Source: G963667075 sp963667075 | GTDB taxonomy: Bacteria; Pseudomonadota; Alphaproteobacteria; Micavibrionales; Micavibrionaceae | NCBI GenBank assembly: GCA_963667075.1 | Contig: OY762938.1 | Location: 124,001-188,000, forward strand | Direction: 5' to 3' | DNA: 64,000 nucleotides | Shown here: positions 26,673 to 35,143 of the stretch, in pieces | How positions within the stretch are numbered: the first letter of the stretch is position 1 | Layout of the letters: each line of letters starts with the position of its first letter | Program-made: the position numbers and the translations under genes | Notes under the pieces: generated by a model | The model's input: only the letters and a program-made list of their open reading frames with translations | Told to the model about the DNA's origin: nothing | The model's database searches: none

Positions 26673-27366
26673 TTAAAAATATATACAAGCTGGCAATAAG
26701 AAAATACGGCGACACAAGCAAAGCCGAATCAATGCGATCAAGAATACCGCCATGACCGGGAATAACATTCCCCGTATCTTTAACACCCGCTTTACGTTTA
26801 AAAGAAGAGATTATCAGATCTCCCATTTGACCTATAAGGCCTACGCCGCCCCCTGCAATGAAAATAATAGCACTGTCTTCAAGGGTAACAGAAAGCTCAT
26901 TTCTTAAAAGATTCGAAAGCCATGGTGCAAATAAAAGAAGGCACCATAACAACAGTGCAGGAAAAAGAATGGCCCCGACCAGCCCAGCCCATGTTTTTCT
27001 GGGGCTGATAGACGGTGCCATTTTGGGACCTTCTATTAATTTACCGGTAAAATAAGCCCCGATATCACTGCTCCAGATCGCCAGCACCATTGAAAAGCAC
27101 AGATACATGCCATTTTTATGATCAAACAGTCGAAGAGCAATAAACGCAAAAAAACATAAAGAGATATAAAGGAGGCCAAAAAGAAAGTGAAGGGTTGAAA
27201 ACCTTACATTCTTTGACATATTAAATAACTCAACCGTCGAGAGCATAAAAACAACACCGCTCATCGCCAGAAAAGGAAAACCGCCATACAAAACAACAGC
27301 CAGAATCAGCGGACCAAGAGCAATGGCCGAAAAAAAACGTTGTTGCAGTTTCTTTTTAAAAAACAA
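26665..27366 (-). CDS. cdsA: Phosphatidate cytidylyltransferase
   Basis: An integral membrane enzyme of 233 residues that makes CDP-diacylglycerol from phosphatidic acid and CTP. Six or so membrane segments are visible; the signature is split as PSISPRKTWAGLVGA in the middle and GDLIISSFKRKAGVKDTGNV followed by PGHGGILDRIDS near the C-terminus. It is a little shorter than the E. coli protein, as usual in alphaproteobacteria. Confidence 0.94.
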   Translation of the reverse strand: MFFKKKLQQRFFSAIALGPLILAVVLYGGFPFLAMSGVVFMLSTVELFNMSKNVRFSTLHFLFGLLYISLCFFAFIALRLFDHKNGMYLCFSMVLAIWSSDIGAYFTGKLIEGPKMAPSISPRKTWAGLVGAILFPALLLWCLLLFAPWLSNLLRNELSVTLEDSAIIFIAGGGVGLIGQMGDLIISSFKRKAGVKDTGNVIPGHGGILDRIDSALLVSPYFLIASLYIFLNA

Positions 27367-27384
27367 GGATACAGCTCCTACTTT

Positions 27385-28137
27385 CTACCTTTGACTTTCG
27401 CTGAGTGAACCAAAGCGTCGCTCTCTGTTTGTATAGTCTAACAACGCTTCTTCAAAGTCTCTTTTTGTGAAATCCGGCCATAATACATCAGAAAAAAAGA
27501 ATTCCGCATAAGCGCATTGCCATAACAGGAAATTACTGATCCTTTTCTCGCCGCTCGTACGAATAAGAAGGTCGGGATCAGGCATACGTCCGGTAGACAG
27601 ATGATCTGGAAAAACCGTTTCTACTTCAAGCTCATCAGGCACGACACCCTTGGCAAGATATGTTGAACAAATAGACGACACAGCCTGTAAAATTTCCTGC
27701 CGCGCACCATAATTCAATGCAATGATAAGCGTCAGCCCCGTATTATCTTTTGTCAGAGTCTCAGCGTTTTCGATCAGCTTTACAATATCGTCATCAAGCT
27801 GTTCCCTGTTACCAATCACCTTAAGAGAAACATTTCCCCTGTGAAACTCTGCCGTTTCCGATTTCAGATAATAACGCAGCAAACGCATCAATTCTTTTAT
27901 TTCAGATTCAGGGCGGCTCCAGTTCTCTGACGAGAAACTGAATAACGTCAGGTATTCAACGCCAAACTCAGCCGCCGCTTTTACTGTTCTACGAACCGCT
28001 TCAATGCCTTGTTTGTGACCGGCACTCCTTGGCAAACCGCGTTTTTTCGCCCAGCGGCCATTACCATCCATGATAACAGCCACATGACGCGGTGCGTTTT
28101 CTTTTAGTGTATTCATTGAAGCAAAATCAGAAACCAT
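27385..28137 (-). CDS. uppS: Undecaprenyl diphosphate synthase
   Basis: A cis-prenyltransferase that builds the C55 carrier lipid for peptidoglycan and O-antigen. 250 residues with the signature AVIMDGNGRWAKKRGLPRSA (catalytic aspartate in MDGNGR), LFSFSSENWSRP, and the C-terminal DLLIRTSGEKRISNFLLWQC region. Start at 28137 is three bases after the frr stop; an ATG at 28116 is possible, and neither has a clear ribosome binding site, so reinitiation after frr is likely. Confidence 0.95.
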   Translation of the reverse strand: MVSDFASMNTLKENAPRHVAVIMDGNGRWAKKRGLPRSAGHKQGIEAVRRTVKAAAEFGVEYLTLFSFSSENWSRPESEIKELMRLLRYYLKSETAEFHRGNVSLKVIGNREQLDDDIVKLIENAETLTKDNTGLTLIIALNYGARQEILQAVSSICSTYLAKGVVPDELEVETVFPDHLSTGRMPDPDLLIRTSGEKRISNFLLWQCAYAEFFFSDVLWPDFTKRDFEEALLDYTNRERRFGSLSESQR

Positions 28138-28140
28138 AAG

Positions 28141-28698
28141 TTAGACCGTCATAATATCCTTTTCTTTTTCAGCCAGATATTCGTCCACCTTTTTGATGTA
28201 TTCATCTGTTAGTTTTTGAACATCATCTGCCATACGTTTGTGCTCATCTTCCGAGATTTCCTTGGCATTTTCCATTTTCTTTAGCATATCCATACCATCA
28301 CGGCGCACATTGCGAACTGCCACACGTGAGTGCTCGGCATATTGGCCGGCGACCTTTGTCAGCTCTTTCCGGCGTTCCTCATTAAGTTCTGGCACAGGCA
28401 CGCGGATGAGAGAGCCTTCTGCCTGCGGATTAAGGCCAAGACCGGAATTGATAATCGCTTTTTCAACATGTTTAGTCACAGAAACATCCCACACCTGAAC
28501 CGTCAGAAGGCGGGGTTCTGGCACACTCACTGTAGCGACTTGATTAAGCGGCATTTTTGTACCGTAACTCTCGACCTGCACATGCTCCAGCATGCCCGTT
28601 GAAGCACGGCCAGTCCTTAAGCCGGAAAGCTCTTTTTGCAGAGACTCCATAGCACCTTCCATACGGCGGCGCAGATCTTTCAAATCAAATTCAGACAT
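28141..28698 (-). CDS. frr: Ribosome recycling factor
   Basis: With EF-G it splits the post-termination ribosome. 185 residues, the standard length; conserved blocks LRTGRASTGMLEHVQVESYG, NPQAEGSLIRVPVPELNEER and VRNVRRDGMDMLKK are intact. It is five bases downstream of pyrH in the usual order. Confidence 0.97.
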   Translation of the reverse strand: MSEFDLKDLRRRMEGAMESLQKELSGLRTGRASTGMLEHVQVESYGTKMPLNQVATVSVPEPRLLTVQVWDVSVTKHVEKAIINSGLGLNPQAEGSLIRVPVPELNEERRKELTKVAGQYAEHSRVAVRNVRRDGMDMLKKMENAKEISEDEHKRMADDVQKLTDEYIKKVDEYLAEKEKDIMTV

Positions 28699-28703
28699 AG
28701 CAG

Positions 28704-29453
28704 CTAAACCTCCTTCTCACTTGTTTCCTTGTCAGAGACCAATGTGTAGATCCCTTTCCCATTCAGCACTTTTGCAATGTTCCCTTCTTCTTTAACAGAA
28801 AAGACCATAATCGGAATATCATTTTCTCGCGCCAGAGAAATCGCTGTCGCATCCATAACTTTTAAATCTTTTGTCAGAACATCCATATAGGTCAAATGAT
28901 CATAACGTGTCGCATCAGGATCTTTCATAGGATCGGCCGTATAAACACCATCAACTTTAGTTGCTTTAGCCAGCAAATCACAATTCATTTCAGAGGCTCT
29001 TAACGCCGCCCCGGTGTCCGATGTAAAATACGGATTGCCGGTACCGGCTGCAAAAATAACAACACGCCCCTTTTCCATATGACGTACCGCACGGCGTCTG
29101 ATGTAAGGCTCGCAAATCTCATCCATGCGGATGGCCGACAACACACGCGTATCAACACCTAAACTTTCCAAAGAATTCTGGATACAAAGCGCGTTAATCA
29201 CAATGCCAAGCATCCCCATATAATCAGCCGTCGTTCTATCCATACCGTTAGACGCGGCCGACAAGCCACGAAAAATATTTCCGGCCCCAACCGCAATACA
29301 GATCTGGATCCCAGAGTCCACAGCTTCTTTAATATCTCTGGCAAAGCGGTCAACTGAGTCTGCATCCAGACCAAATTCCCGGTCGCCCATCAGGGCCTCA
29401 CCTGACATTTTTAAGAGAACTCGTTTAAATTTTTGCCCGGAATCTGTCGTCAT
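28704..29453 (-). CDS. pyrH: Uridylate kinase
   Basis: Phosphorylates UMP to UDP and is hexameric in bacteria. 249 residues: FKRVLLKMSGEALMGDREFG at the N-terminus, AVGAGNIFRGLSA, and FAAGTGNPYFTSDTGAALRA. In nearly all alphaproteobacteria pyrH directly follows tsf; here two secreted HExxH proteins stand in between. A 10-bp hairpin lies in the leader at 29518-29548. Confidence 0.97.
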   Translation of the reverse strand: MTTDSGQKFKRVLLKMSGEALMGDREFGLDADSVDRFARDIKEAVDSGIQICIAVGAGNIFRGLSAASNGMDRTTADYMGMLGIVINALCIQNSLESLGVDTRVLSAIRMDEICEPYIRRRAVRHMEKGRVVIFAAGTGNPYFTSDTGAALRASEMNCDLLAKATKVDGVYTADPMKDPDATRYDHLTYMDVLTKDLKVMDATAISLARENDIPIMVFSVKEEGNIAKVLNGKGIYTLVSDKETSEKEV

Positions 29454-29517
29454 TATTATTATTCTTTCTTTTTATATATCATCAAACTGGCATGAGAGCG
29501 CTGGAACCTGACGCAAC

Positions 29518-29548
29518 AATAGCCGCGAGACAAAACAACGCGGCTGTT
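29518..29548 (-). terminator. Hairpin between HExxH gene copy A and pyrH
   Basis: A seven-pair core AGCCGCG (29521-29527) with CGCGGCT (29539-29545), extended by three weaker pairs, and an 11-base loop. It stands about 70 bases after the stop of the upstream gene and 65 before pyrH. There is no T run after it, so it may be a weak or Rho-assisted terminator, or a structured leader of pyrH. Confidence 0.4.
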
Positions 29549-29617
29549 CACTTCCTATTGGGTGTACTTGTTAACATAGCATAACAATATTGTCACGAGA
29601 ATTTAAGGCAAAGAAAA

Positions 29618-30700
29618 TCAAACGCTTGTAAAAGCAGGCGCAACACCTTTTTCTTCATTTCCTCTAGCTTGTGCAAATGTTGCCGCATAATCGGGATGCT
29701 TTATTAAAGCACCACCTGAAAGTTCATCCAGATACTCAAACGCCCATTTGTATAAGGTCGCATAACGTTCAGAATCTCCTCCTTTAGGAAATTCCCCGGA
29801 AGACAACAAAAACGACGTTGCGTGATATTGTTTTTCGTCTCGGCTTATTCTGGTAAAAAAATGTCGATAGCCCTGTTTATCCAGCAAGTCCAAAACACGA
29901 TGTCTTACATCATCATATGCCGCGTTATGTTCTCTTTCAGCCACACCGGTTTGCAAGCTAAGCGCTGTATCATGATTAGCTTCTTCACATAACGCGCTTA
30001 CAGCATGTACAGCAAGAATAATCTTTATCGCTTCTTCTAACAGAGGTTGGCTGTAACCGGCGTCTGCCAGCATCTGCATGGCGACAACGTCAGAATCATT
30101 CTCTTGTCTAACGGATTTCCAGTCTTTCGGTTGTTCGCAATGGCGCATTTCATGGGCTGTTATAAATGTTTTAAAGACCTTTACCAGATCTTCAGGGGCG
30201 TTAATTGTATGGAATTCACTGATTTTTGATAGGGGCTTAATTTGGGACATTTTCGCCAAAAACTCATTTAAAGAAAAATCACCAACAGGGTTTATATATT
30301 TCTTTTCTCCATTTGGAACAAAAGCATAAGACGCGACCTTATTTCGTGAGACCATCAGGTCAAAAAGAGGCATTTGTACTAAATAAGACAGCGAATAAAA
30401 TGGCAAAGCCATTGCTTTTCTTATAGAGGATAAATCTTCGTTTCTAATTACACGCATGGGCGCAGTCCCTACCTTATGCAAGGTCTTTAACGGATTATCA
30501 CGATAGTAAAATCTTATATTTTCAGTATTGAAACGCGTACTCAGTATTTCCGGGTATTCTTTCTTTTTTAGAAACTCGTCTGCACTACTACTATACACCC
30601 CTTGAAGAGCTGGCGCCTGAAGCGTATATGACGCTAAAAGAAAAGCCATCGTCAGCTTTTTAAATACACCCTTTGTTTTTTTAGCAGATTTACCAAACAT
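29618..30700 (-). CDS. Secreted HExxH protein, putative metallopeptidase, copy A
   Basis: 360 residues. The N-terminus (KKLTMAFLLASYTLQAPALQ) looks like a signal peptide. At residues 183-187 it has HEMRH in FITAHEMRHCEQP, the zinc-binding pattern of gluzincin-type peptidases, followed about 13 residues later by an acidic ENDSD that could supply the third ligand. The rest is not recognised. The last 99 residues are nearly identical to copy B because 297 bp of DNA match at 296 positions. The start has a GAGGGG ribosome binding site. Both copies lie between tsf and pyrH, where no gene is expected. Protease activity is inferred from the motif alone. Confidence 0.75.
   Translation of the reverse strand: MFGKSAKKTKGVFKKLTMAFLLASYTLQAPALQGVYSSSADEFLKKKEYPEILSTRFNTENIRFYYRDNPLKTLHKVGTAPMRVIRNEDLSSIRKAMALPFYSLSYLVQMPLFDLMVSRNKVASYAFVPNGEKKYINPVGDFSLNEFLAKMSQIKPLSKISEFHTINAPEDLVKVFKTFITAHEMRHCEQPKDWKSVRQENDSDVVAMQMLADAGYSQPLLEEAIKIILAVHAVSALCEEANHDTALSLQTGVAEREHNAAYDDVRHRVLDLLDKQGYRHFFTRISRDEKQYHATSFLLSSGEFPKGGDSERYATLYKWAFEYLDELSGGALIKHPDYAATFAQARGNEEKGVAPAFTSV
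29636..29932. repeat. 297-bp near-identical tract, copy A
   Basis: Matches 30780-31076 at 296 of 297 positions, offset 1144 bp, with a single T/C difference near 29780 (TCCTCC against TCCCCC). It encodes the C-terminal region of HExxH copy A. Identity stops sharply at both ends, whereas most of the remaining gene differs widely, which is the mark of gene conversion or recent unequal exchange. Confidence 0.95.
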
Positions 30701-30726
30701 CCTTACCCCTCTGGCATAAAAGGTGA

Positions 30727-30755
30727 AATAAACTTAATTATTTACATAATTTCAA
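30727..30755 (-). promoter_or_regulatory. Candidate sigma-70 promoter of HExxH copy A
   Basis: Minus strand: -35 TTGAAA (30755-30750), 17-base spacer, -10 TTTATT (30732-30727). The -35 region and the first bases of the spacer (TTATGTAAA) are shared with the promoter candidate of copy B, showing that the promoter was duplicated together with the gene. Confidence 0.5.
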
Positions 30756-30761
30756 TACTAT

Positions 30762-31817
30762 TTACACGATCGGAAAAAAAGGCGCAACACCTTTTTCTTC
30801 ATTTCCTCTAGCTTGTGCAAATGTTGCCGCATAATCGGGATGCTTTATTAAAGCACCACCTGAAAGTTCATCCAGATACTCAAACGCCCATTTGTATAAG
30901 GTCGCATAACGTTCAGAATCTCCCCCTTTAGGAAATTCCCCGGAAGACAACAAAAACGACGTTGCGTGATATTGTTTTTCGTCTCGGCTTATTCTGGTAA
31001 AAAAATGTCGATAGCCCTGTTTATCCAGCAAGTCCAAAACACGATGTCTTACATCATCATATGCCGCGTTATGTTCAATTTCAGCAACGCCAGATTGGAG
31101 GCTAAGCACGGTATCATGATCCGTGTGGCTACGGAATGACGCTGTAGCACGTACGGCTAAGATAATTTTTGTTGCCTCCTCAAGCAGAGACTGACTGTAA
31201 TCAGATTGTGCCAATAACTGTGCAGCAACGATATCAGAGTCGCTCTCTGCTCTAACATTTTTCCACCCTTCTGGCTGTTCACAATGGCGCATTTCATGGG
31301 CTGTTATAAATGTTTTAAAAGCCTTTACCAAATCTTCCGGCTTGTTAATTGTATGGAGTTTCTTGATTTTTGATAGGGGCTTAATTTGGGACATTTTCGC
31401 CAAAAACTCATTTAAAGAAAAATTCCCGGTGGGATCGATATATTTTGTTTGTCCGACTGACATGCACGCAGAAGAACGAATATTATCTCTCGCATCTTTT
31501 ATGGACGACAGCCCCACATATAAGGAAAAAATCGGCACACCGCACGCTTTTGATATGAACGACATATCATCATCATACGCAACAAGGGCGAATAAATTAC
31601 ATATTTTATGCCAGACTTTTAATGGATTAGGCCGGCTATAGAATCTTATATTTTCAATATTAAAATGCTCTCTCAGAACATTTGGATAGCCTTCTTTTTC
31701 CAGAAAATCCCCTGCAGATCTACTGTGCAGATTTTGAAACGTCGGCGTTTGAAGCGCACACGCCGACAAAAAAACTTTTGTTAGCCTTCCTAGCTTTTTA
31801 ATAGACTTATCGAACAT
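30762..31817 (-). CDS. Secreted HExxH protein, putative metallopeptidase, copy B
   Basis: 351 residues, paralogous to copy A over the whole length. Signal peptide near LTKVFLSACALQTPTF; HEMRH at residues 174-178 in FITAHEMRHCEQP, followed by ESDSD in place of ENDSD. The middle of the protein differs from copy A by many substitutions, while the C-terminus and a short 58-bp stretch near 31370-31428 are identical or nearly so. The ATG at 31817 matches the copy A start (MF-KS) and has GAGGG upstream; a GTG at 31823 is rejected. A good promoter lies at 31842-31870. Function unknown; location and duplication suggest a periplasmic or secreted peptidase. Confidence 0.75.
   Translation of the reverse strand: MFDKSIKKLGRLTKVFLSACALQTPTFQNLHSRSAGDFLEKEGYPNVLREHFNIENIRFYSRPNPLKVWHKICNLFALVAYDDDMSFISKACGVPIFSLYVGLSSIKDARDNIRSSACMSVGQTKYIDPTGNFSLNEFLAKMSQIKPLSKIKKLHTINKPEDLVKAFKTFITAHEMRHCEQPEGWKNVRAESDSDIVAAQLLAQSDYSQSLLEEATKIILAVRATASFRSHTDHDTVLSLQSGVAEIEHNAAYDDVRHRVLDLLDKQGYRHFFTRISRDEKQYHATSFLLSSGEFPKGGDSERYATLYKWAFEYLDELSGGALIKHPDYAATFAQARGNEEKGVAPFFPIV
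30780..31076. repeat. 297-bp near-identical tract, copy B
   Basis: Second copy of the tract at 29636-29932; see that entry for the matching statistics. It covers the C-terminal coding part of copy B and ends within codons that are different in copy A (CAATTTCAG against CTCTTTCAG). Confidence 0.95.
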
Positions 31818-31841
31818 ATGCACCCTCTACAATTGACGTAG

Positions 31842-31870
31842 AGAATACCTTTTTGTTTACATAATGTCAA
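31842..31870 (-). promoter_or_regulatory. Sigma-70-type promoter of HExxH copy B
   Basis: Minus strand: perfect -35 TTGACA (31870-31865), 17-base spacer, -10 TATTCT (31847-31842). The start codon is about 25 bases downstream of the -10 element. It is placed after the tsf terminator, so the tandem genes have their own transcription. Confidence 0.7.
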
Positions 31871-31881
31871 TACATAGCAAC

Positions 31882-31918
31882 AAAAAAACCTCCGCTAGTT
31901 AAACTCAGAGAAGGTTTT
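31882..31918 (-). terminator. Rho-independent terminator after tsf
   Basis: Minus strand: AAAACCTTCTC (31918-31908) pairs imperfectly with GCGGAGGTTTT, ending in a run of seven T (31888-31882). It lies 42 bases after the tsf stop and would close the rpsB-tsf transcript before the HExxH genes. Confidence 0.75.
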
Positions 31919-31959
31919 CTTAATATTATTGGTATCAGTGCATTAATAGTACAAACTCA

Positions 31960-32886
31960 TTAGCCATTTACGGCAGCAGCAACTTCTGCGGCGAAGTCTT
32001 CTTCTTTTTTCTCAATACCTTCGCCCAGTTGGAAACGGACATAAGATGTAAGTTCGATAGAAGAACCAGCTTCTTTGGCGGCATTTTCAATCACTTTAGA
32101 GATTTTGTTTTCGCCATCAACAACGAAGACTTGCTCTAGCAGGCAAACTTCTTCGTAATATTTGCGCATACGGCCTTCGACCATTTTTTCAGCGATTTCT
32201 GCAGGTTTACCGCTCGCCATAGCTTCTTCTTTCAAGAAATTACGCTCTTTGTCAAGAGCCGCCTGATCAACCGAGCTTTTATCAAGAAACTTAGGGAAAG
32301 CCGCCGCTGTATGCATAGCTATCTTTTTACCGAGATCTTCAAGCACCGTCGCATCCGCATCAGATTGCAAAGCCACCAGAACTGCGATTTTACCCATAGT
32401 CGCTGTCAGCGCGTTATGGATATAAGACCCAACGCGACCATTATCGACAGACAGTTTTTCCATACGGCGGATAGACATATTCTCACCGATTGTCGCAATC
32501 AGGTCTGTCAGTTTTTCTTCAACTGTTTTGCCAGCCTCATATTCAGTCGCTTTCAGCGCATCCACATCAGACGCACTTAATGCTTTTTCAGCAACAGCCT
32601 TAACGAAAGTCTGGAATTGTTCGTTACGTGAAACAAAGTCTGTTTCCGCGTTCACTTCAACTGTTACACCTGTTTTCCCATCGTCGGAAATAGCCACAGC
32701 AACAAGCCCTTCAGCGGCTGTACGGCTGGATTTCTTTTCAGCTTTCGCCAAACCTTTCTTACGAAGGAAATCAATAGCGTCTTCCATGGAACCGTTACAA
32801 TCGACAAGTGCCTTTTTGGCATCCATCATGCCAGCCCCTGTTTTTTCGCGCAGTTCTTTTACCATAGATGCAGTAATATCAGCCAT
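31960..32886 (-). CDS. tsf: Translation elongation factor Ts
   Basis: Nucleotide exchange factor for EF-Tu. 308 residues, with the family N-terminus MADITASMVKELREKTGAGM followed by MDAKKAL, and the TDFVSRNE block (EVNAETDFVSRNEQF). The ATG at 32886 restores the usual MADI start; another ATG two codons upstream (32892) is a close alternative. Follows rpsB after 32 bases. Confidence 0.97.
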   Translation of the reverse strand: MADITASMVKELREKTGAGMMDAKKALVDCNGSMEDAIDFLRKKGLAKAEKKSSRTAAEGLVAVAISDDGKTGVTVEVNAETDFVSRNEQFQTFVKAVAEKALSASDVDALKATEYEAGKTVEEKLTDLIATIGENMSIRRMEKLSVDNGRVGSYIHNALTATMGKIAVLVALQSDADATVLEDLGKKIAMHTAAAFPKFLDKSSVDQAALDKERNFLKEEAMASGKPAEIAEKMVEGRMRKYYEEVCLLEQVFVVDGENKISKVIENAAKEAGSSIELTSYVRFQLGEGIEKKEEDFAAEVAAAVNG

Positions 32887-32918
32887 GTTCATAAATCCTT
32901 TCTCTAAAACAATACAAT

Positions 32919-33758
32919 CTAACCAGCAGATGTAGAAGCTTCAGTCTTCTTAGCTTCCTCTGCGCCATCTCCTTTATCCGCCACTTCTTCAGCAGCTTCC
33001 TTTTTTGCTTTTTTCGGCAGTGATACCTCTACCTTTTCAGCAGCCCCGAGATCAGTGCCAGATGCCGTCAATTCAGCCTGAATACCATCAAGCACGGCCC
33101 CTGAAACCAGTTCACAATACAGGTCGATAGCACGCAGCGCATCATCGTTACCAGGAACTGGAAAATCAATGCCTTCCGGGTCACTGTTCGTATCAAGAAT
33201 ACCGATAACGGGAATACCGAGTTTATTGGCTTCTTTAACGGCAATGTCTTCTTTGTTCACATCCAGTACAAAAAGGATGTCAGGCTGTCCGCCCATATCC
33301 TTAACACCACCAATGGAAAGTTCCAGCTTGTCACGTTCACGTGTCAGCATCAGAATTTCTTTTTTGTTTCTGACAGAATTTTCTTCAGCCAGAATGTCGT
33401 TTAGCTCTCTTAAGCGATTGATAGATTTTGAAATCGTTTGCCAGTTCGTCAGCATCCCACCCAGCCAGCGGTGATTAACAAAGTACTGACCTGAACGTTT
33501 TGCAGCCTCTGCTACGCGTTCCTGCGCCTGTTTTTTCGTACCAACAAACAGAACACGACCACCGCGCGCCGCCACATCACGAACAGCTTTCAACGCATGA
33601 TCAAGCATAGGAACCGTTTGTTGCAAGTCAATAACATGGATGCCGTTACGTACACCAAAAATATACTGGCGCATTTTAGGATTCCAACGGCGTGTGTGGT
33701 GACCAAAGTGTACACCGGCTTCGAGCAGGTTTCTCATTGTAAAATCAGGCATGGACAT
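32919..33758 (-). CDS. rpsB: 30S ribosomal protein S2
   Basis: 279 residues. The S2 signatures MRNLLEAGVHFGHHTRRWNP and RWLGGMLTNWQTI are intact. The C-terminus carries an Ala/Glu/Lys-rich tail of about 40 residues (KKAKKEAAEEVADKGDGAEE) longer than in E. coli, common in alphaproteobacteria. Start at 33758 has AAGGAG eight bases upstream; the leader is potentially structured (see the separate entry). Confidence 0.97.
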   Translation of the reverse strand: MSMPDFTMRNLLEAGVHFGHHTRRWNPKMRQYIFGVRNGIHVIDLQQTVPMLDHALKAVRDVAARGGRVLFVGTKKQAQERVAEAAKRSGQYFVNHRWLGGMLTNWQTISKSINRLRELNDILAEENSVRNKKEILMLTRERDKLELSIGGVKDMGGQPDILFVLDVNKEDIAVKEANKLGIPVIGILDTNSDPEGIDFPVPGNDDALRAIDLYCELVSGAVLDGIQAELTASGTDLGAAEKVEVSLPKKAKKEAAEEVADKGDGAEEAKKTEASTSAG

Positions 33759-33773
33759 GTGTTTTTCTCCTTT

Positions 33774-33833
33774 ATCCGGTTAAGCCTCTACAGGGGATGT
33801 GATTGTTAGTTAAGCAACATAACAACACCGGAT
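33774..33833 (-). promoter_or_regulatory. Possible structured leader of rpsB
   Basis: In the minus-strand transcript ATCCGGT (33833-33827) can pair with ACCGGAT (33780-33774), closing a domain that holds TTGTTA/TAACAA (33825-33820 with 33808-33803) and a small hairpin around 33785-33796. The closing helix ends three bases before the AAGGAG ribosome binding site, so S2 binding to the domain could block initiation. rpsB autoregulation is known in other bacteria; this particular fold is my inference. Confidence 0.35.
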
Positions 33834-33853
33834 GGGCCTTCATCATCTGCGCG

Positions 33854-33899
33854 AAAAAGAACCCGCCCCTATATGTGTGTTTAAATATAGTTCGGGCGG
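33854..33899 (-). terminator. Terminator after the nitroreductase-like gene
   Basis: Minus strand: CCGCCC (33899-33894) pairs with GGGCGG (33868-33863), with an inner helix of CTATAT/ATATAG and a small bulge, followed by TTCTTTTT. It separates the nitroreductase-like gene from rpsB. Confidence 0.7.
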
Positions 33900-33944
33900 A
33901 GATATATACGGTTTACAACCGTTATGCAAGAGAAAAGTAGTGTT

Positions 33945-35069
33945 TCAGCGGCTTAAAAGGCGAGAAAGAAAACCTTTTTTCTTTTCTTTCTTTGCCAGAA
34001 TTGTTGTCTCACGCTCAAATACTTTCCCTTTGATGGTCAGCACGTCTGATAAAGGACGCCGCGGCGCAGGACAACGTTTGCCGCCAAAGCCAAAGCGAAG
34101 CACGACATGCGCGCGCCCCTGCTGATCAATATCATCATGCAGGCGAAGACGAATTTCCGGCACTTCACAGACCTGATTAAGCGTTGAACAGGAAAGCCCC
34201 AAAGACTCAGCCTTTAACAATAAACTCATAAGGGCATGCCCGGTGCGGATGCGTTCTACCGTTCCGCCATGCCGGCTTCCCAGCACGACGACCAAAGGAG
34301 TCCCTTTCGCATCGAGAAAATCAACATCGTCGATAGGCGCCCCGTCTTTCCCTCTGAAACGACGAACGATATTGGGAGACAAGCGATTCATGGCAGAAGA
34401 AAAACTCTTTTCAGCATAATGAGGCAGGCCATCACCACTATCCGCTCGTCTTGGATCTGTCCAGGCCGCCAGCTCCCGTCTGAAATTCTTGCTTGTATTT
34501 TGTATATGATCTGCTTCCACAGCCATTTTCAGAATATTACGGCGGCTTAATTCATTAGAGATATAGAGCCATGCCCCCTCTTTCGTCACAGAATCCTGCA
34601 ACGCTTTAACCATGTCCAACGGGACATCCTTGTCCTCAAACGAGTCTTGTGCAAAACAACGCGTCGTAATGGCCCGGAATAAAGTAGATTCTTCTTCCGT
34701 GAGTGTTTCTTCGGATTTATCCCCCAACGTAACCGTCGCGACCAGATCTTCGGCTTGCGGACTTGGTATAAGGTCTGTCGTCTCTTTATAGCCGAAATAA
34801 CGAATAGCCAGACGTAAATTATGAAGTGCGGCAGCGCAGCCGATCATAGACTCCCTGTCATCCGGGTCCAGAATAGGCAGTGCACGCCGTCTGTCTATAA
34901 AGAGGCTCAGCTTATTACCGTCAATTTCAAACTGCCACGGCTGGCGGTTATATACGGAAGGGGCCAGAATAGCGTAACGCACGCAAAACGCCAATTTTTC
35001 ACTTACCGATCCGTCGTGTGGAAAATCACCTTCTGCGACGCTCCATGCTTTCATATTTTTTTCTGCCAC
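33945..35069 (-). CDS. Acg-like nitroreductase-family flavoprotein
   Basis: 374 residues. LAFCVRYAILAPSVYNRQPW is the FMN-binding start of the nitroreductase fold (R and N-xQPW), and the C-terminal segment LLLKAESLGLSCSTLNQVCE with the preceding RIRTGHALMSL resembles the two-domain Acg type, in which two nitroreductase halves are fused and may not turn over nitro compounds. The extreme C-terminus is Lys-rich. Acg proteins are thought to sequester FMN; function here unknown. It lies between dnaE and rpsB, normally adjacent in alphaproteobacteria, with its own terminator. Confidence 0.75.
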   Translation of the reverse strand: MAEKNMKAWSVAEGDFPHDGSVSEKLAFCVRYAILAPSVYNRQPWQFEIDGNKLSLFIDRRRALPILDPDDRESMIGCAAALHNLRLAIRYFGYKETTDLIPSPQAEDLVATVTLGDKSEETLTEEESTLFRAITTRCFAQDSFEDKDVPLDMVKALQDSVTKEGAWLYISNELSRRNILKMAVEADHIQNTSKNFRRELAAWTDPRRADSGDGLPHYAEKSFSSAMNRLSPNIVRRFRGKDGAPIDDVDFLDAKGTPLVVVLGSRHGGTVERIRTGHALMSLLLKAESLGLSCSTLNQVCEVPEIRLRLHDDIDQQGRAHVVLRFGFGGKRCPAPRRPLSDVLTIKGKVFERETTILAKKEKKKGFLSRLLSR

Positions 35070-35143
35070 GTCTATAACTCCTTCACGCTAGGTACCTAAA
35101 GAATTTATAGCGGCAGTTGCCCTGAAAAGTAAAGCAGAAGGCT

